From NCBI RefSeq assembly GCF_905475345.1, contig NC_066595.1, positions 5,084,501 to 5,148,500 on the forward strand: a stretch of 64,000 bases of DNA. Reading direction: 5' to 3'. This document shows, one piece after another, positions 51,044 to 64,000 of this stretch (positions are counted from its first letter, which is position 1; every line of letters starts with the position of its first letter). Made by a program: the position numbers and the translations under genes. The notes beneath the pieces were generated by a model, which ran no database searches, was not told the origin of the DNA, and saw only the letters and a program-made list of their open reading frames with translations. Source of the DNA: Vespula vulgaris. Taxonomy: Eukaryota > Arthropoda > Insecta > Hymenoptera > Vespidae.

Positions 51044-54000
51044 ATATGCAAGTAAATGAGATGTGTGCGAATGAGTGTGTGAATTTGCAAATAAGGGAGC
51101 AAATGTTCCAAATAGAAGGGGAAATATTGATGGAAATGATGAGCCTAACTACAAGATTTCATAATAAAAACGCTGTTCTGCCCCATGTAATGTATGGTTG
51201 TACACTATTAGTATTAATAATTATAACTAACTTTTAAATAATAGTAATGATCGCTAATTAATATCATTTTAATATTAATCATTCGAAATGTGATGTTAAA
51301 ATCGTGTAATTTTTTCTTGAAATCTAACGAAATAAAGTTTACAGTTGAACAGACATTACTTTGTAAACACATCGAACGGGACAATATCAATTATGCGCGC
51401 AAAAATACATACAGTTATATTATTGGACTCCTTTATTAGATATTGTTAGAGAGAATTACTACCTAGAAATCATAGAATAAACAGAAAATTGTATTTCTTC
51501 TAAAAAGGATTGTATTTTTTACTGCGTAGGACAACTTTTCTAATTGCATTCCTTATTCCGTGTTGACACAAAACACATTTGTTGTTCTTTTGCGCATTTC
51601 ATTTCAATAGCGCCTGGTAATCGATTCAGATATGGTTTTTTAATATATATATGTATGTATTTTAATTACAAATATTATGCTTCCATTAGATTGAATAATT
51701 CAAGCGGCCAATATCTTTCGTCGGTCACTCATATATAATAATATGATATATGTATATACGTTATGTGTGATGCATATATCAAATAATACATACACATATA
51801 TTTATGTGCTTATTCGTGGCTTTTCGTTAAGATTCTAAAAGAATATGACATAGGTGCTTTGTAAACATATACTAACAAAGAAAGATTATGATATATTATC
51901 TTGGAATTTTTTAATTAGATTGACATGATGGAGAATGGTGAATTAGAAAAAATCTTAAATTGTTTCTCTCACTACTATTATTTTAAAAGATCCATTTTTA
52001 TTTAAAACTGTCAACGTTGTTGAATCAAACTGTTTTGTTTGTATATTATATTATTGACATTTTTGGAAGAAAGAAAAAGATGCTTTACAATATCATCGAG
52101 AAATTAAAGTTTTGCTTCAAAAAATTGTTTTATGTTGCATATTATGTAAGAAAGTAAACAAAAAATTGAACCTTTATTTCAACAGCAACGATGACATATC
52201 AACAAGCGATTACGCTTTACAACACAAAGACTCGAGATCGATCCCAATTGCAAAGGTTGTTTATGTTTTCTTTTTTGCAAGTTTTTACTCATTTTATTTT
52301 TTTTATATACAGAATATTTTTCTTACGTGTTTAAGTATATTTTTAATTATATATCTTATTTTTAATTATATCTTTATATTTCATAAGAGATCCATTGACA
52401 CTTTTTTCTACAGATAAGATTTCGTTTCCTTTATTTATTTTAATTCTAAGCAATAAATTCTCTAAATCATAAAATGACCACTTTCCAAATATAAAGTGAG
52501 AATGCATATTTATTGTAATTCTTGAATGCTTTCTTGTTCATTTTTCTTTTAGTTTTCAGATAACAATCTTCAGTAATATATAAAGGAAAACGAATATTTG
52601 CATTATGAATAGAAAATTGATATAGAAGATGCTTGTTTACTTTTATTTTAATGTCAACAAGAAAACAAAAATATATTTTTTTTTTACATTCAGAAATATC
52701 CCTGTCTTCTGTGATCAATTCTGATGGATTTTGCAATCTGAAAAGAAAATCTTTTACTTGCCGAAAAAAGTATGTATCAGATAATTGACAATGGTATACA
52801 TTTCAGAAGAATTATTTTTAACGTGCATCTTGATGAATTGTTCTTTGTATTAACAAAGTATTATATCGTATAAACTTGTATTTATTTGGCCGTTTCACGA
52901 ATCTAAAATTACCATAAATTTATTTGGTAATAATACAGATTCCATTTTTTGTTACTTTTTCGTATAATGTGCAACATAAAACAATCTTTTCTAAGTATAT
53001 CTATTGATTTTTCACTAAGAACTTCTTTCATTGATTACATTTTAAAATAAAGATAGATTTTTTGAGAAAACTGCTCATCATCGGAAAACTATTTTAAGGC
53101 ATCCCTTAAGTCACCTTAAATCTACTCCCCATATAATCTCAATCTAATTTCAAAATCAGAGGATAATATGTCGTGGCCTCTCTCTATAAAAAAAAATCAA
53201 AGGAGAGATGAGCTATCCTCAACAGGCGCTGTTAATGTCACGATCTGTACGGAAGATATACGCATACATTCAAACAGAAACAGAAATAGTATTCATGTAG
53301 GAACTTCTGCGCAAACTCTTTAAACAGAAAAAGATGCGGTATTATGCATCAAGCAGTTGTCATTGATATGTACATGCTCTCTTTAGATTAATGAAGAAAT
53401 AACTTTTTTAGGAGGACTATTTATCTGCATCGATGATCTTTTTTCTGACTTCATTTATTATGTTCTCCGTTTGTTTAAAAATAGAATAGTACTGTTGATG
53501 CAGTGACGTTACCGATGAAAAAGCAACTCATTTAGATATGAACATTGTAAGGACAGTAATAGAAATCTGATGAAAATAGGAACAGAGAGAATAGAAATAA
53601 GAAGAATTTTCGAATAATTTAAATTTTGTTAGATGCTTATGAAATCTATTATGGATATCAAGGCAGCATATCGTGAAATTAAAGATTGTTATTATGTAAA
53701 GAAAACTTCGTTTATATTCACCATTTTTTTATTTTCTACATCATTCAATGGTGTAGATAATTTACTCTCTTTACGAATCTGTTGTAAACTCTTGCGAAAA
53801 AGTTACGTTATTTTTGTCGCGTTATAGTAAGTTAAGAATAAATATTATTGAAATATATTACATTGGTCTTGTGTGCACGGTTACTTTCGCCTTAATTCAG
53901 TGCTATTCAATATATCTGATCACGAATAGGCAACCTTTATAATCATATCGATTTGAATACACTGTATAGCGTATAGCATTGTAATATAACATCCAGAAAT

Positions 54001-55812
54001 AATACATAGATTCTTGTAACGAAATTGGATTTTTTTTCTTTCCTTTTTTTATTTATTACCTATCGATACTTTTTTATTTTATTTTCTAATTTTAAACTGT
54101 TAATTGTAAATGTTTTATAGAAAATTCACATATAATGTTATAAAATATAAGTAACGTATTATTTAAGCATGGAAATAACAGTATAGAGTTTACAATTTGA
54201 CTAATATAAATTAACATAAATTAACAAATTAGGACCTAATATTACGGATGTTATATAACTGTCATCCGAAATAACAGTATCTTCTACGTAGAAGAAATAT
54301 AGAGCCCTTTTATAATCTATAAACTTAATAATTTATAATATATCAAATGCATATGTAAATCCAAACTCTATTCTACATTAAGGTATTTATAGAATAAATA
54401 AAAATCTTTGAATGTATGTAAATATAGAGGATTCTCTTACATATACATAAGATACATCTAATTACGAAATACTTTCAGATACAAGAATACAGCATAGCTG
54501 TATATGTAACAAATCTAAAGCACCATTGTAATATGTATGTATCGTCGATACTACAGAATATTTTTCATATTTAAGTAGTATGGATCGTGCATGTATGATC
54601 ATCATACACATCTATGCACTGCAAGACGTACATCACAAGTTCTATGAACGTACTAATCATGCTAAGAATTTAACATTATTGAAAAAAAAATATTTATCTA
54701 CAGACTAACTTTTCTTAATTGACGCCATTGAAAATTTGCTCTAAGGTCATAATATTGTCCTTTTTCTGAGAAAATATTTACACAGATAGGAAATACACGG
54801 TGTTTTCCAAGTTATAAAGTCATAGTTATTCATCATAAAACTTTGCTCTTTTAAATAAATAAGAATTAACAAGAAGTAAATATATATATGCATATTGACC
54901 GAAAAAATTAATTCGGTTCTGTCAACTTCTTATTAATAGGTACGCGTGTAGTTACAATGTCTGCCCAGTAGTATGTCATCAGCCTCTTCTCCTAAGTCGA
55001 TAACAACCTTTTGATCATAGAATAAAGATATTTTATCTTTATCTGTTATCAATTTAAATATGTTTTGGCGAAGAAGCTAGATACATTTAACATAAATAAA
55101 AAAACGGTATGTTCTTGCCTCGCATTATGTATGAAGTTTTGTACTTCATAACTAAATATGTGCGAATATTTTTAAATAAAAGTTCGAGAATTAGCGTACA
55201 TTCTATTAAATAGAGATATTTCTACATTCCATCGATATACACATACATATATATACTAATTTATATACTATGTAAAGGAACAAATAGGTATATCTATTCG
55301 GATGATCGTAACGACCGCTAATTCACGAGCATTGTAACAAAAACAAAACTGATATTGCACAAATTCGAAATCGTTCAAAAGAACTTCCATGACCGAAGCG
55401 CAAGCAAGAGGATTTAAAAGTTTAAATAAAACAAATATTTAAAAGTTCTCCTCCCGTATGGTTGGTAGCATTGCGTGGAGAAAAATGAGAATGGATGGAT
55501 GATAGATGGATCACAAAAGACCTTTAGCAGCTTTTTATCTTGTCCGATTGGCAGCATATGTTGTATGGAGCGAGAAAGAAACAGAGAGATAGAAACAGAG
55601 AGAAGGCCTTCCAGATGAGAGAAGAACTGCATATGAGCAGTCCCGGTTGTAAGGCAGCTGAACTAAAAGGTCCCGAAGGATGATGGGTGCATCCTCAAGG
55701 CCGACACTAGCAAATTCGACGTTTCGTTTTCCCGAGAGCACACTAGCTTCCCGGAGATAACTAGAAGACAGTCACGGCCTTGTTGCGATCAGCGACAAGC
55801 GATCTCGTTAGG
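50443..55812. other. HUWE1 3' region and intergenic to PLPP
   Basis: About 5.4 kb of AT-rich DNA. An AATAAA near 51331 is a plausible HUWE1 poly(A) signal. A (GA)n run lies at about 51012-51042. Several open frames (52112-52417, 52467-52736, 53633-53827) resemble chance AT-rich frames, though the first contains an exon-like piece. The right end, up to 55812, is the likely PLPP 3' untranslated region and may include a long open stretch at 55535-55741 on the minus strand. Confidence 0.45.
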
Positions 55813-57020
55813 TCAACGATTGTGATTAGCATTGCCATTATTCACCTGCGTACCAGCTTCCGTTGCTTCGTAGTCCCCCGTTCGTTGCTTTTCCACCCGA
55901 CAGCTCCTTCGTCTTTCCTCGAAGAGATCAGCTATGCAGAATATCTAAACGAATCCAACGTTATCAATATTAATAAAGAGTAACTTTAACTTAGATGACA
56001 ATATTCGATTTTTTATTTAGAATGAAGGACATATATGAAATATCAATACCTACCACAATAAGAGCAACAATGGTACCGATAGTCGATCCGGCAAGAACGT
56101 CGCTCCAATGATGTTTATAATCGGAAATTCTTGACATTGCCGTAAACCACGCCATAAAGATGCATACAAGTTGAAACATATGCTTCAATAATTTGCTACC
56201 TCTCCATGTAATTCTTAGCTGCAAGTAAATCTGAAAAAAACGATCGTGTTATATTTTACAAAGTATGTGTAAGCATATTTCAAATAACTTACGGCAAGGT
56301 AGATCATCGTGTAGGCTGAAAACGAGGAGTGCCCCGAAGGAAAAGATAATCTGAAACGATCCATCGTACTGTGTAAAATATCGAAAATATTTTTTTTGCG
56401 GGACACTATAAGATTATAATATAAAGTATGATAGCAAAATTGCGATTAATTTTAGATTAATATCAAAGAAAAAATAAAATAGACGTAACAAAACCGAAAA
56501 TCTCATAAAATCTATTTTTTCAAATTTTAGTTGAGGTTTTACTCGTGGTAAAATTTTCCTTTTTTTACCTTTTTTTTATTTAAACAATTTCAACCTTTTT
56601 AAGGAGATTATTTTACACCTTCTTTTACCTCATTTCCTTAAGTAATTTCGGCGAAATGCCTGGTGCGGTACAAGAGAAATTCTGGATATATCTGAACTGA
56701 TTTTCAGGCAAACTGCAATTAATGTCTGGTACGCAGAGTGTCATAAAATGTGGTCTCAATCGACCGATCGTGTATTTGGCAACGTCCGTCACCAAAACTG
56801 TTGTTGCTGCTCCAAATCCGAAAACTCCAACCTGGAAAATATTATAGAATATAATATATATCTTTCATTATTATATCGTATGCATCATACTAGATAGCAT
56901 GTTTGTAAAAGCAAGGAAACGTGAATCTGTCATTCTTATTGTTAGCGGTTAAGTAGCATACACAATTTACAGTTTAATAATTCTTCCTGCTATTCGATAT
57001 ATATACTATGAAATATAAGC

Positions 57021-57069
<49 letters not shown>

Positions 57070-57542
57070 CATGGGACGATAACAAGTAATAAAGATAAAT
57101 CTATTCTTATCAAAGTGGCAATTTTGTTTTACATTAAATTTTCTCAAGTGTTCTACTCTTTTTATAAAATACAAAATGTATGTGATCAAAAATGTAAAAA
57201 ATATTTTCTATAAAAATGATGAAAAAGAGAAGAAGGGAAATTGAAAAAAATAGTTGATAAAACGTAATTTCCTTACCTTAATGTAAGCCATCCAAAGCCA
57301 AGGTGGAATCGTGTATCCAAAGAGTATTTTCGACGATTCGGTAGAATATTGTCTTCCATATAAATACTCACCTGCGATCATCTATAGTAAATAAAAAGAT
57401 TACATTTCAACTGAGAGATCAATATAAGAGTTCAGAATAACTACATCATATTTAAATGGTTAAAGATAAAATGTTCGGAACGTCATCGTAAAGGGGAAAT
57501 GAAAAATAGGGTAAGTAGGGACGCGTTTGTCTTTCTCTTTCT

Positions 57543-57609
<67 letters not shown>

Positions 57610-60600
57610 TCTCTATCCTTTGTGGAATCTTCTCCAATGTAAAAGCTACATCCGTATACCTAAAGTGGGTTAACCGGTCAAACTCGAAGTAAATGCTACG
57701 CCAGGTGATACGGCGATCGAGACAAGAATTGTGTGAATGAAATATAACTGCAACTCTAAGGAGTTTTACCTGCCTCGAGGACCTCTTTCATCTTTTCCGA
57801 GAGAGTAGAATAACTTGTCCTCTCTCTTTTTACACATTAAAGGGATTAAAGCTTTCCTATGAAGCCTGTAAACTTCAGGTCGGCAACAGAAATAAACCTT
57901 TTTCGAATTCTTACAAATCTAGACATAGCATCTTATATATTCAAATACTTATTCTAAGAAATAAAAAAAAAGATCTTATTCTATAAAAGAAAAAAGATTT
58001 AATAGAAATAATAATACAACCTAAGATAAAATTTATATACTTTATTCCTATATGTTGTTAATCCTTTTCCATGCAACTGATTCTATTTTTTCTTTCTTAT
58101 CTTTTTGTTTATTGTATCAACGCAAAATCAAATAGATTTAAAATTATCGACAATAATTTAAATTGTATGAAGATAACAAAGAAGTGAAAGAGACAGAGAA
58201 TACCGAAAACATGCGCGCAAATATCATAAACTATCTTTTTTCGTTAATCGAAAAAATGGATGATGATGATAACGATAATGATAACCACTGATTTCATCTA
58301 CCATCTTAAGAAATAATGATTACTACAGGTGACTCACCGTACATATAGGAAGGAAGAGGCCAGTGACGTAGAGCATCGCACTAGTAACCGTGGACGAATG
58401 GTATGGATGCATCAATGATTCATCATTGCAGAAAAACCCACGCTTGTATGGCTTACCAAAGAGGAAGAACATCAAAACCGCTAGACTAACTATAACAAAT
58501 TCATAAAAATAATACGTTAGAAGAATGTAGGAAAAAAGAGATCTTATATTTGACAATGCTGTATTATTTGTTTCTTGCTGTTTTTCTAAACGATAACGAG
58601 TTTCACCTGATCTTTCCAGATAAAGGACTCTCATTACTTTAATCATTGTGTCAGTTCATAACGATTTACATACATCAACATCGTCGGTTATTACGCGCAT
58701 GGTAATTATGGTGAAAAAAAAAAGATGAAAATAATGACTAACGTTGGAAAATTATGGTGTCCGATGATATAGTTTGCGTGAGACACGCATATACCGCTTA
58801 CATTTATGAGTAGGTAACGTCGTCAAGGATTGACTGCATAATTTTATTTCTTCACGATTAATGCAAAAAATAAGGAAAATGAAAAAAGAAGAAAAATAAA
58901 GGAATCAGTAATTAAATCATGTTATATTTATATTATCATAAAAACGTCGTAAACAAAGTCGTTAAATATACAAATTCTTTGAAGTACATAATAACTGAAT
59001 TACGTTTCACTAAGGTAAAGTAAGAAAATAATTAATCATTTGCGATCTTACGACATTGCAATCATATTTTAGCAGATTTCTTCGTTATTGAAATTTCTTT
59101 GTTAGCTATTAAAATTTACATCTTTCCTTTTACTCGACATCAATGACATATGTAATTTACCAGATATAAATCTACGAGGAACATTTTTTAATAATTCATA
59201 GAAGATATTTGTCTTTTATAAAAGTATAACATTTTTTTAAATATGATATATATCTATCTGTCTTCTTATAATAGGAACACGCCGGTCTGTAGTGTAATGC
59301 TATCGATAACGCGATAGAAATAACACTATACGTCATCTTTCATTGCCTATTTCTTCTTATATCTTTATCATGTAGCAGTCTAACAGAAGAAACAAGCATA
59401 ATAAATAATCATAGAGAGAAACTAATGCAACGCAATGCGGTAGTCAAAAAATGCAAGCTAGATTGCTCAAACTACCAACATAGTCATAGTAAAATTGCCA
59501 ATGAAACGTTGAACGTTTCAAGGAAACTATGTATCTCGGATTTCAATGAATTGCTCTCTTTCTTTCTCTTTTTTCTTCTCTTTTTTTTCTAAAGGGTCGA
59601 GCAGGTTTTCGTCATCCATCCTAACGACGTCTCAAAGGGAGCGGTCATTGTGTATGTTCACGAAAGAAATAAGCGTTAAGGCATATACACCATTGATGAA
59701 TAGTGTGAACTCGGTACGATCGTCATTGTGTATGGTGGACTGCTTTAATTTAACACTTATAGTAAAACTCGAACGTTATTTTTTTTAACCTCACGAGATC
59801 TTTGTACGGACGATCTGTGAGTCCCATTAATCGCTTTTTGAATGTCTATTTGAATTTTGCAAAATGACATAAGAAAACCGTGAGATCTGATGTTAATACT
59901 ATAAATCATATACGAAAAACTTTTCTTTTTAATACTTTAGAATTTGCTTTTCTGAAATTATATGAAACCATGGAGTAAATAAATCTGGAAAATCATTAAT
60001 TGAAAAATAAGCAGAAATTGTATTAACGTTAACTACATTAATCAAAAAAATATTCGAACCCTTTAGAAAAAGCTCTTTATTTATGTACCCTAAATCTATT
60101 CATAGAAATTGGCATGGAAGTGAATTAGAAAATAATCTTTAAAAATAAATAATGAGCTGACAAAGAAATCGTATACTTCGAAGCGTCTTACGAGCAATCT
60201 TCCGGAGATATGTTGTTGAAAGAATTGTATGTAAGTACTTCAGCTTACGGGTTACGTTGTATCAAGTCTACAAAATTCTACGAAACTCTACGAATAGTTG
60301 AAATGCTTAAAATAAATCGTTCATAAATAGTTATATCACATGATCTGTGCAATTATCAGAATAGAACGATAAACACTTATTTAATGAATATTAAATACAA
60401 TTAGAAACGTTGCTGGCAAATTGATTTTTAATGACATAATCTAACAACTTTTCATTACGTTCTCTCTCTTTTTTTTATGTATGTGTGTGTGTAAATATAC
60501 GAATGATGAATCTTTACGAAGAATCGTCATAAGAAAAAATATATATAAGGTACTAGTTTAGAAGTATAATAATATAGAAGTTTAGTAGTATAGTGATGTA

Positions 60601-62576
60601 GAAACTTAGTAATATAGTAATATAGAGTAAGAGAACAATAATAGTATAGTAATACAGATACATAATATATAATATTCACATATGTACGATATCCGGCAAT
60701 TTCACCGGTGGTAGATTTACCTTGTATCTGTATTTTTGCGTGTTTCTATTCGTATAAAAAAAAAATACAATTATGTTCTGTAAATACTTATATATATCCA
60801 ATATGTGACATAATGAATTATTTCAGCTATCTGAAATAAACCTGATTCGTCATCGTAGTAAGGATTACGCACAATAAAAATAGTAATATTTACACGAATT
60901 ATGAATCATTCGTAATTCGTTATTTGTTATCAGTTTCGAAATTTTATCGTCGATAACGTAGGAGAAGGGGGTACTTATTTTATATTTTAACAAATATTAT
61001 CTTTCCGATCGATTTTCGTTACATTTACAAATAACCATATTTTTTTCTTACGCTGTTGTTAACTATCGATGTATAATACATTATTATACACCGATATCTT
61101 CTACTATCAATCTAATTAGTTTCTCTAATATAAAAAGATAATTGTGACAAAGAATTTATCTAATCGTTTCATACATCAGATTACTTTTTTATGTGTATTT
61201 AATGGCGTACAACTATATGTCTTTATACTTTTTAATACGATCATCTTTAATAGACATTTAGCAATAAATATTTATTTTTTTAGAAGCAATAAGACAGGGA
61301 GGTTGTAAGCGTGTCGGTTTGTTCACTATGAAACTATGTCATCTTGCCTCGGATCAGATCGATGAAACTAGAATCATATTTACGTAAGACAGTTTTCAAA
61401 GTATACCGAAACGTAAAAAACTCAAGAACAAACTTTGTATAAAATCGATCTCTTTTCCTTCGATGTTTTTTACTTCTAATCATACACTTGCTATTCGATG
61501 TATTTCAGTCGAGAATTTAACTGCGGAAAAACTAACCTGCAAATTTGCATTTTTTCATGTATGCAAAAATAAATGTACTATTATATACTGCTGAGTTTGC
61601 TTACGGTCATAAATAACTAATGATAAAGAAAATAGCCTCGTATTTTTTCCGAGACGATTGTTGCGATAGTGGCTATAAGAACGAATGAACCTCAAGGAAC
61701 ATCAAAAACGAGGTAAAAGTATATAAAATTTGTCGCTTAAGAAAAATAATAACATAGATAACTTAAGAAGTACATAAAAATAAGATAAAATAGTACGTGA
61801 AATTGTTCAGTATAATATTCAGAACATCAAGGCTTTCTACTTTTTCAATTAATGATTAATATATCGTAAAGAAATCGCTAGAAGGTTGACAACGCAGTCG
61901 AGAAGGTGAGTTATTACTTATATAGTAAATCGACGATCCTTACTTTCAATGACCTCGACGATTGCGTAAATTGTTATGAACTAAGAGTGGGGGCTTTGTT
62001 ACGCGAAATACTAAGCAACAAGGATGCTTCCAGGAACCACGGATGAATTAATCACGACCGAATTCATCGCTTTCTTGGGCGTGGAAATGAGCAAACAGTT
62101 TCTATATGATATATGTAGAAACGTGCAAAAGATAATGTTTTTTTTTTCTGTAAAGAAAGAAAAGATGGAGAACTCGCGGATAAGCGAGCATATTTGTGTT
62201 CTTGGACAAGTGCACAGCAACGCGTGTTCAATGTGCTTTCACCGAGATATAAAATAAAAAAATTTGAGCATATTCGAATATATTCGATTCAAAGGTTAAG
62301 CCCTTGGAGATCGCAATCGAACGTATCGCTTTACGATGCCTTCGTCTGTCACGATCTGTCAGCTCGTTTGACGTAACGCAATCATCGTTCATTGTACCCT
62401 CGATTGAGTAAGACGACTCACAAAAGCTTTAATGCCGCTTTCCCTTTTTCTAACGACAATGTACTTTTCTTAGGATTTACAATATCGTTTACGATAGCGA
62501 TAAATTACTTACCAATAAGTAAGCACACAAAGTCGATGATGATTTTCCGTAAAAGTAACTTTGACGTTCGATCCAT
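55813..62576 (-). CDS. PLPP: Wunen-type lipid phosphate phosphatase (PLPP), 7 exons
   Basis: Exons 62576-62513, 58489-58338, 57381-57277, 56831-56629, 56368-56293, 56230-56054 and 55944-55813 give 909 nt (302 residues). The enzyme is a six-pass membrane phosphatase that removes phosphate from phosphatidate, lysophosphatidate and sphingosine-1-phosphate, with the catalytic site on the outer face. All three PAP2 motifs are present: KYTIGRLRP, FPSGHSSFSAY, and SRISDYKHHWSD with its H and D. The conserved first loop GKPYKRGFFCNDESL is also seen. In Drosophila the homologues wunen and wunen-2 guide germ cells. Exon 1 (MDRTSKLLLRKIIIDFVCLLI) lies 4 kb upstream of exon 2 and was found through its phase-1 donor. 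The last exon (IFCIADLFEERRR) is the least certain; an alternative C-terminus is possible. Confidence 0.9.
57027..57068. repeat. (TA)n microsatellite
   Basis: About 21 TA units lie in the intron between PLPP exons 3 and 4. Confidence 0.95.
57549..57602. repeat. (CT)n microsatellite
   Basis: About 27 CT units lie in the intron between PLPP exons 2 and 3, flanked by impure CTTT-rich sequence. Confidence 0.95.
58490..62512 (-). other. PLPP intron 1
   Basis: Four kilobases of mostly AT-rich DNA. I see no nested gene. A modestly GC-richer patch at about 62010-62260 could be an alternative first exon or an enhancer; its open frames match nothing I know. Confidence 0.45.
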
Positions 62577-63300
62577 CTTCTTTCCGACGTTTCTCTTGTA
62601 GTACTAGATACAGTCCACAGCTCGATTTTTGCTTCGTGCGGCTCTATGTGTTGGATATGCGTGTGTGTATATGCGGTGTGTATACGAGCGCGCGCGTGCG
62701 CACGTGTGTGTATTTTATTGAGAATAAGAAGAGTTCGCGCGAACGCGATGCGAAAAATCATGCGTACGATATATCGGAGTCTCTATAAAATTTCTGTTTC
62801 GTTGTGTGTCAAACGTTAAAGAGAGAAAAGTTTGCTGGAGAGAGCATGAGAAAAAATGGAAATAAGGAGATAGAGAGATAGAAAGAAAAAGAGAAAGTGT
62901 GAGCGATAGAGAGAGAGAGAAATTTCACGACAAAAACAACCAACTCCTTCGAGATCCGAACGAAAACTGTGCGACGACGGCGGTTCGCGGCGGTCGAAGA
63001 ATGCGTCTGCGCTCGTTGCCGCTTCGCTAATGCGGGGCGCACGTGCGCTTTTTGATTGGACGGCAAGTGCCTAGACGCCCTTCGAATCTGTCGCTTTATA
63101 AATAAAAAGCTGCAACGGACGTGATTTCTCGCGAAATTCTGAAAGAGATCGTTGATCCGTTGAATATCGTACGAACATCCTAATCGATAAAAAAACCTTA
63201 AAAGATATATGGAATCGTAAGTCGTTTCTCCTTTTTTCTTGAAGACATACAACTAAACGATCCGCAATAACATAAGAACGCTATTCGAATTGTCAACAAG
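62577..63300 (-). promoter_or_regulatory. PLPP 5' untranslated and promoter region
   Basis: This region is richer in CpG than the rest (GCGCGCGCGTGCGCACG near 62690, and 62980-63060). A TATA-like TTTATAAAG on the minus strand lies near 63090-63105, about 520 bases before the start codon. A purine-rich simple stretch sits at 62820-62925. Open frames here are not conserved-looking. Confidence 0.4.
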
Positions 63301-64000
63301 CTCTTTTTAATTACTTCTTTTTTTATATAATTACTTTTGTATTATAAATAGATCAAGTTACTATTATCATGTTTTAGTTACGATTGTTTTCACTTATAAA
63401 TTGTACATATTTACATATCAAACGTATTATCGAAAAAAATTACGTTGGAAAGCATAAATGATAACAATTTAATATATTATGATCAACGATCGCCTTAATT
63501 TGGTAAATAATCCTAATGTTCCATATATATTGCCATTGATTTTATTTAAGGAGACTCTTTGTTTGGTCACTCGATCGAGTTTGTACAATATAATGTGGCT
63601 CTTATAATCTTTTTTTTGCATAACCTCTCTCATGTGTTTTGTCGAATCTATCGTTCTTTAAGATCTTCGTGAAAGTACAAATGAAAGTTAACTTTCGAAA
63701 GAAAATAGATATATAAAATATTAAATAAACTAAAAATGCTAAAAATAATTTTTTGCATATTACTTGAAACTTGATTAATATTTCTGTGATATTTCGTGCG
63801 TACGCTCGCATATTAATTCCCAAAAAAATGCACGATTATAATAATCACTTTTTTTCGATTGCATGTACAAAAGTTAAAAATTAAAAAATGTAGAAGCTTT
63901 TTGTGTGTACGAATAAAATTATATGAAAAAATAATACATTTTTTACATAACATTTATGAGCGGTAATATCAAATAGTAGAAAAAAAATTTATCAGGAATG
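63301..64000. other. Right flank without recognised gene
   Basis: AT-rich sequence. I see no exon, RNA gene or repeat to report. Confidence 0.5.

Noticed and set aside
62024..62257. A 77-codon plus-strand frame in PLPP intron 1
   Set aside because: No recognised domain; slightly higher G+C suggests regulatory sequence, but coding cannot be supported.
62809..63252. A 147-codon minus-strand frame upstream of PLPP
   Set aside because: It falls in the likely untranslated or promoter region and its second half is simple purine-rich repeat read in reverse; the true PLPP start fits the exon at 62576.
1..64000. CRISPR arrays, prokaryotic operons, phage or viral genes, tRNA and rRNA genes
   Set aside because: I looked for regularly spaced repeats, intron-free gene strings and cloverleaf-like blocks and found none that I could defend; every supported gene is a eukaryotic housekeeping gene.

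Overview
The window is nuclear DNA of an insect: AT-rich sequence, small introns with GT...AG borders, and intron-containing genes whose spliced reading frames match conserved animal families along their full length. No bacterial, plasmid or phage genes are present. My best guess for the order is Hymenoptera (bee, wasp or ant), from base composition and gene style; this is inference, and I cannot name a species.

Layout, left to right. 1-1664: anonymous DNA with a GC-rich hairpin-prone block and short tandem repeats. 1665-3051 (-): five-exon TEFM-like mitochondrial transcription elongation factor. 4804-6402 (+): nuclear FKBP39/46-type prolyl isomerase. 7433-7645 (-): C18orf32/UPF0729 small protein. 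9199-9651 (+): CHCHD7-type twin CX9C protein. 10999-13298 (-): ethanolaminephosphotransferase (EPT1/SELENOI), whose stop codon is a TGA at the position used for selenocysteine in vertebrate SELENOI. 14216-17284 (-): GPATCH1. 18034-19900 (-): BTB plus two C2H2 fingers. 22481-29005 (-): RBM39/Caper splicing factor, with a candidate poison exon in its long first intron. 31162-50442 (+): the giant HECT ubiquitin ligase HUWE1, about fifty exons, sharing a head-to-head promoter with RBM39. 55813-62576 (-): wunen-type lipid phosphate phosphatase with a 4-kb first intron.

I rebuilt the exon chains by hand. For every gene except HUWE1 the coding exons sum to a multiple of three, and for TEFM, EPT1, GPATCH1 and RBM39 the products come out close to the human lengths (about 354, 387, 940 and 527 residues), which is a strong internal check. 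HUWE1 was followed exon by exon and gives roughly 4,150 residues.

Functionally this is a housekeeping neighbourhood: mitochondrial transcription and import (TEFM, CHCHD7), phospholipid synthesis and signalling (EPT1, PLPP), splicing (GPATCH1, RBM39), chromatin or nucleolar folding (FKBP) and ubiquitylation (HUWE1). There is no sign that the genes form one pathway. The most interesting signals are the fossil or live selenocysteine codon in EPT1 and the splice-regulatory architecture of RBM39 intron 1.
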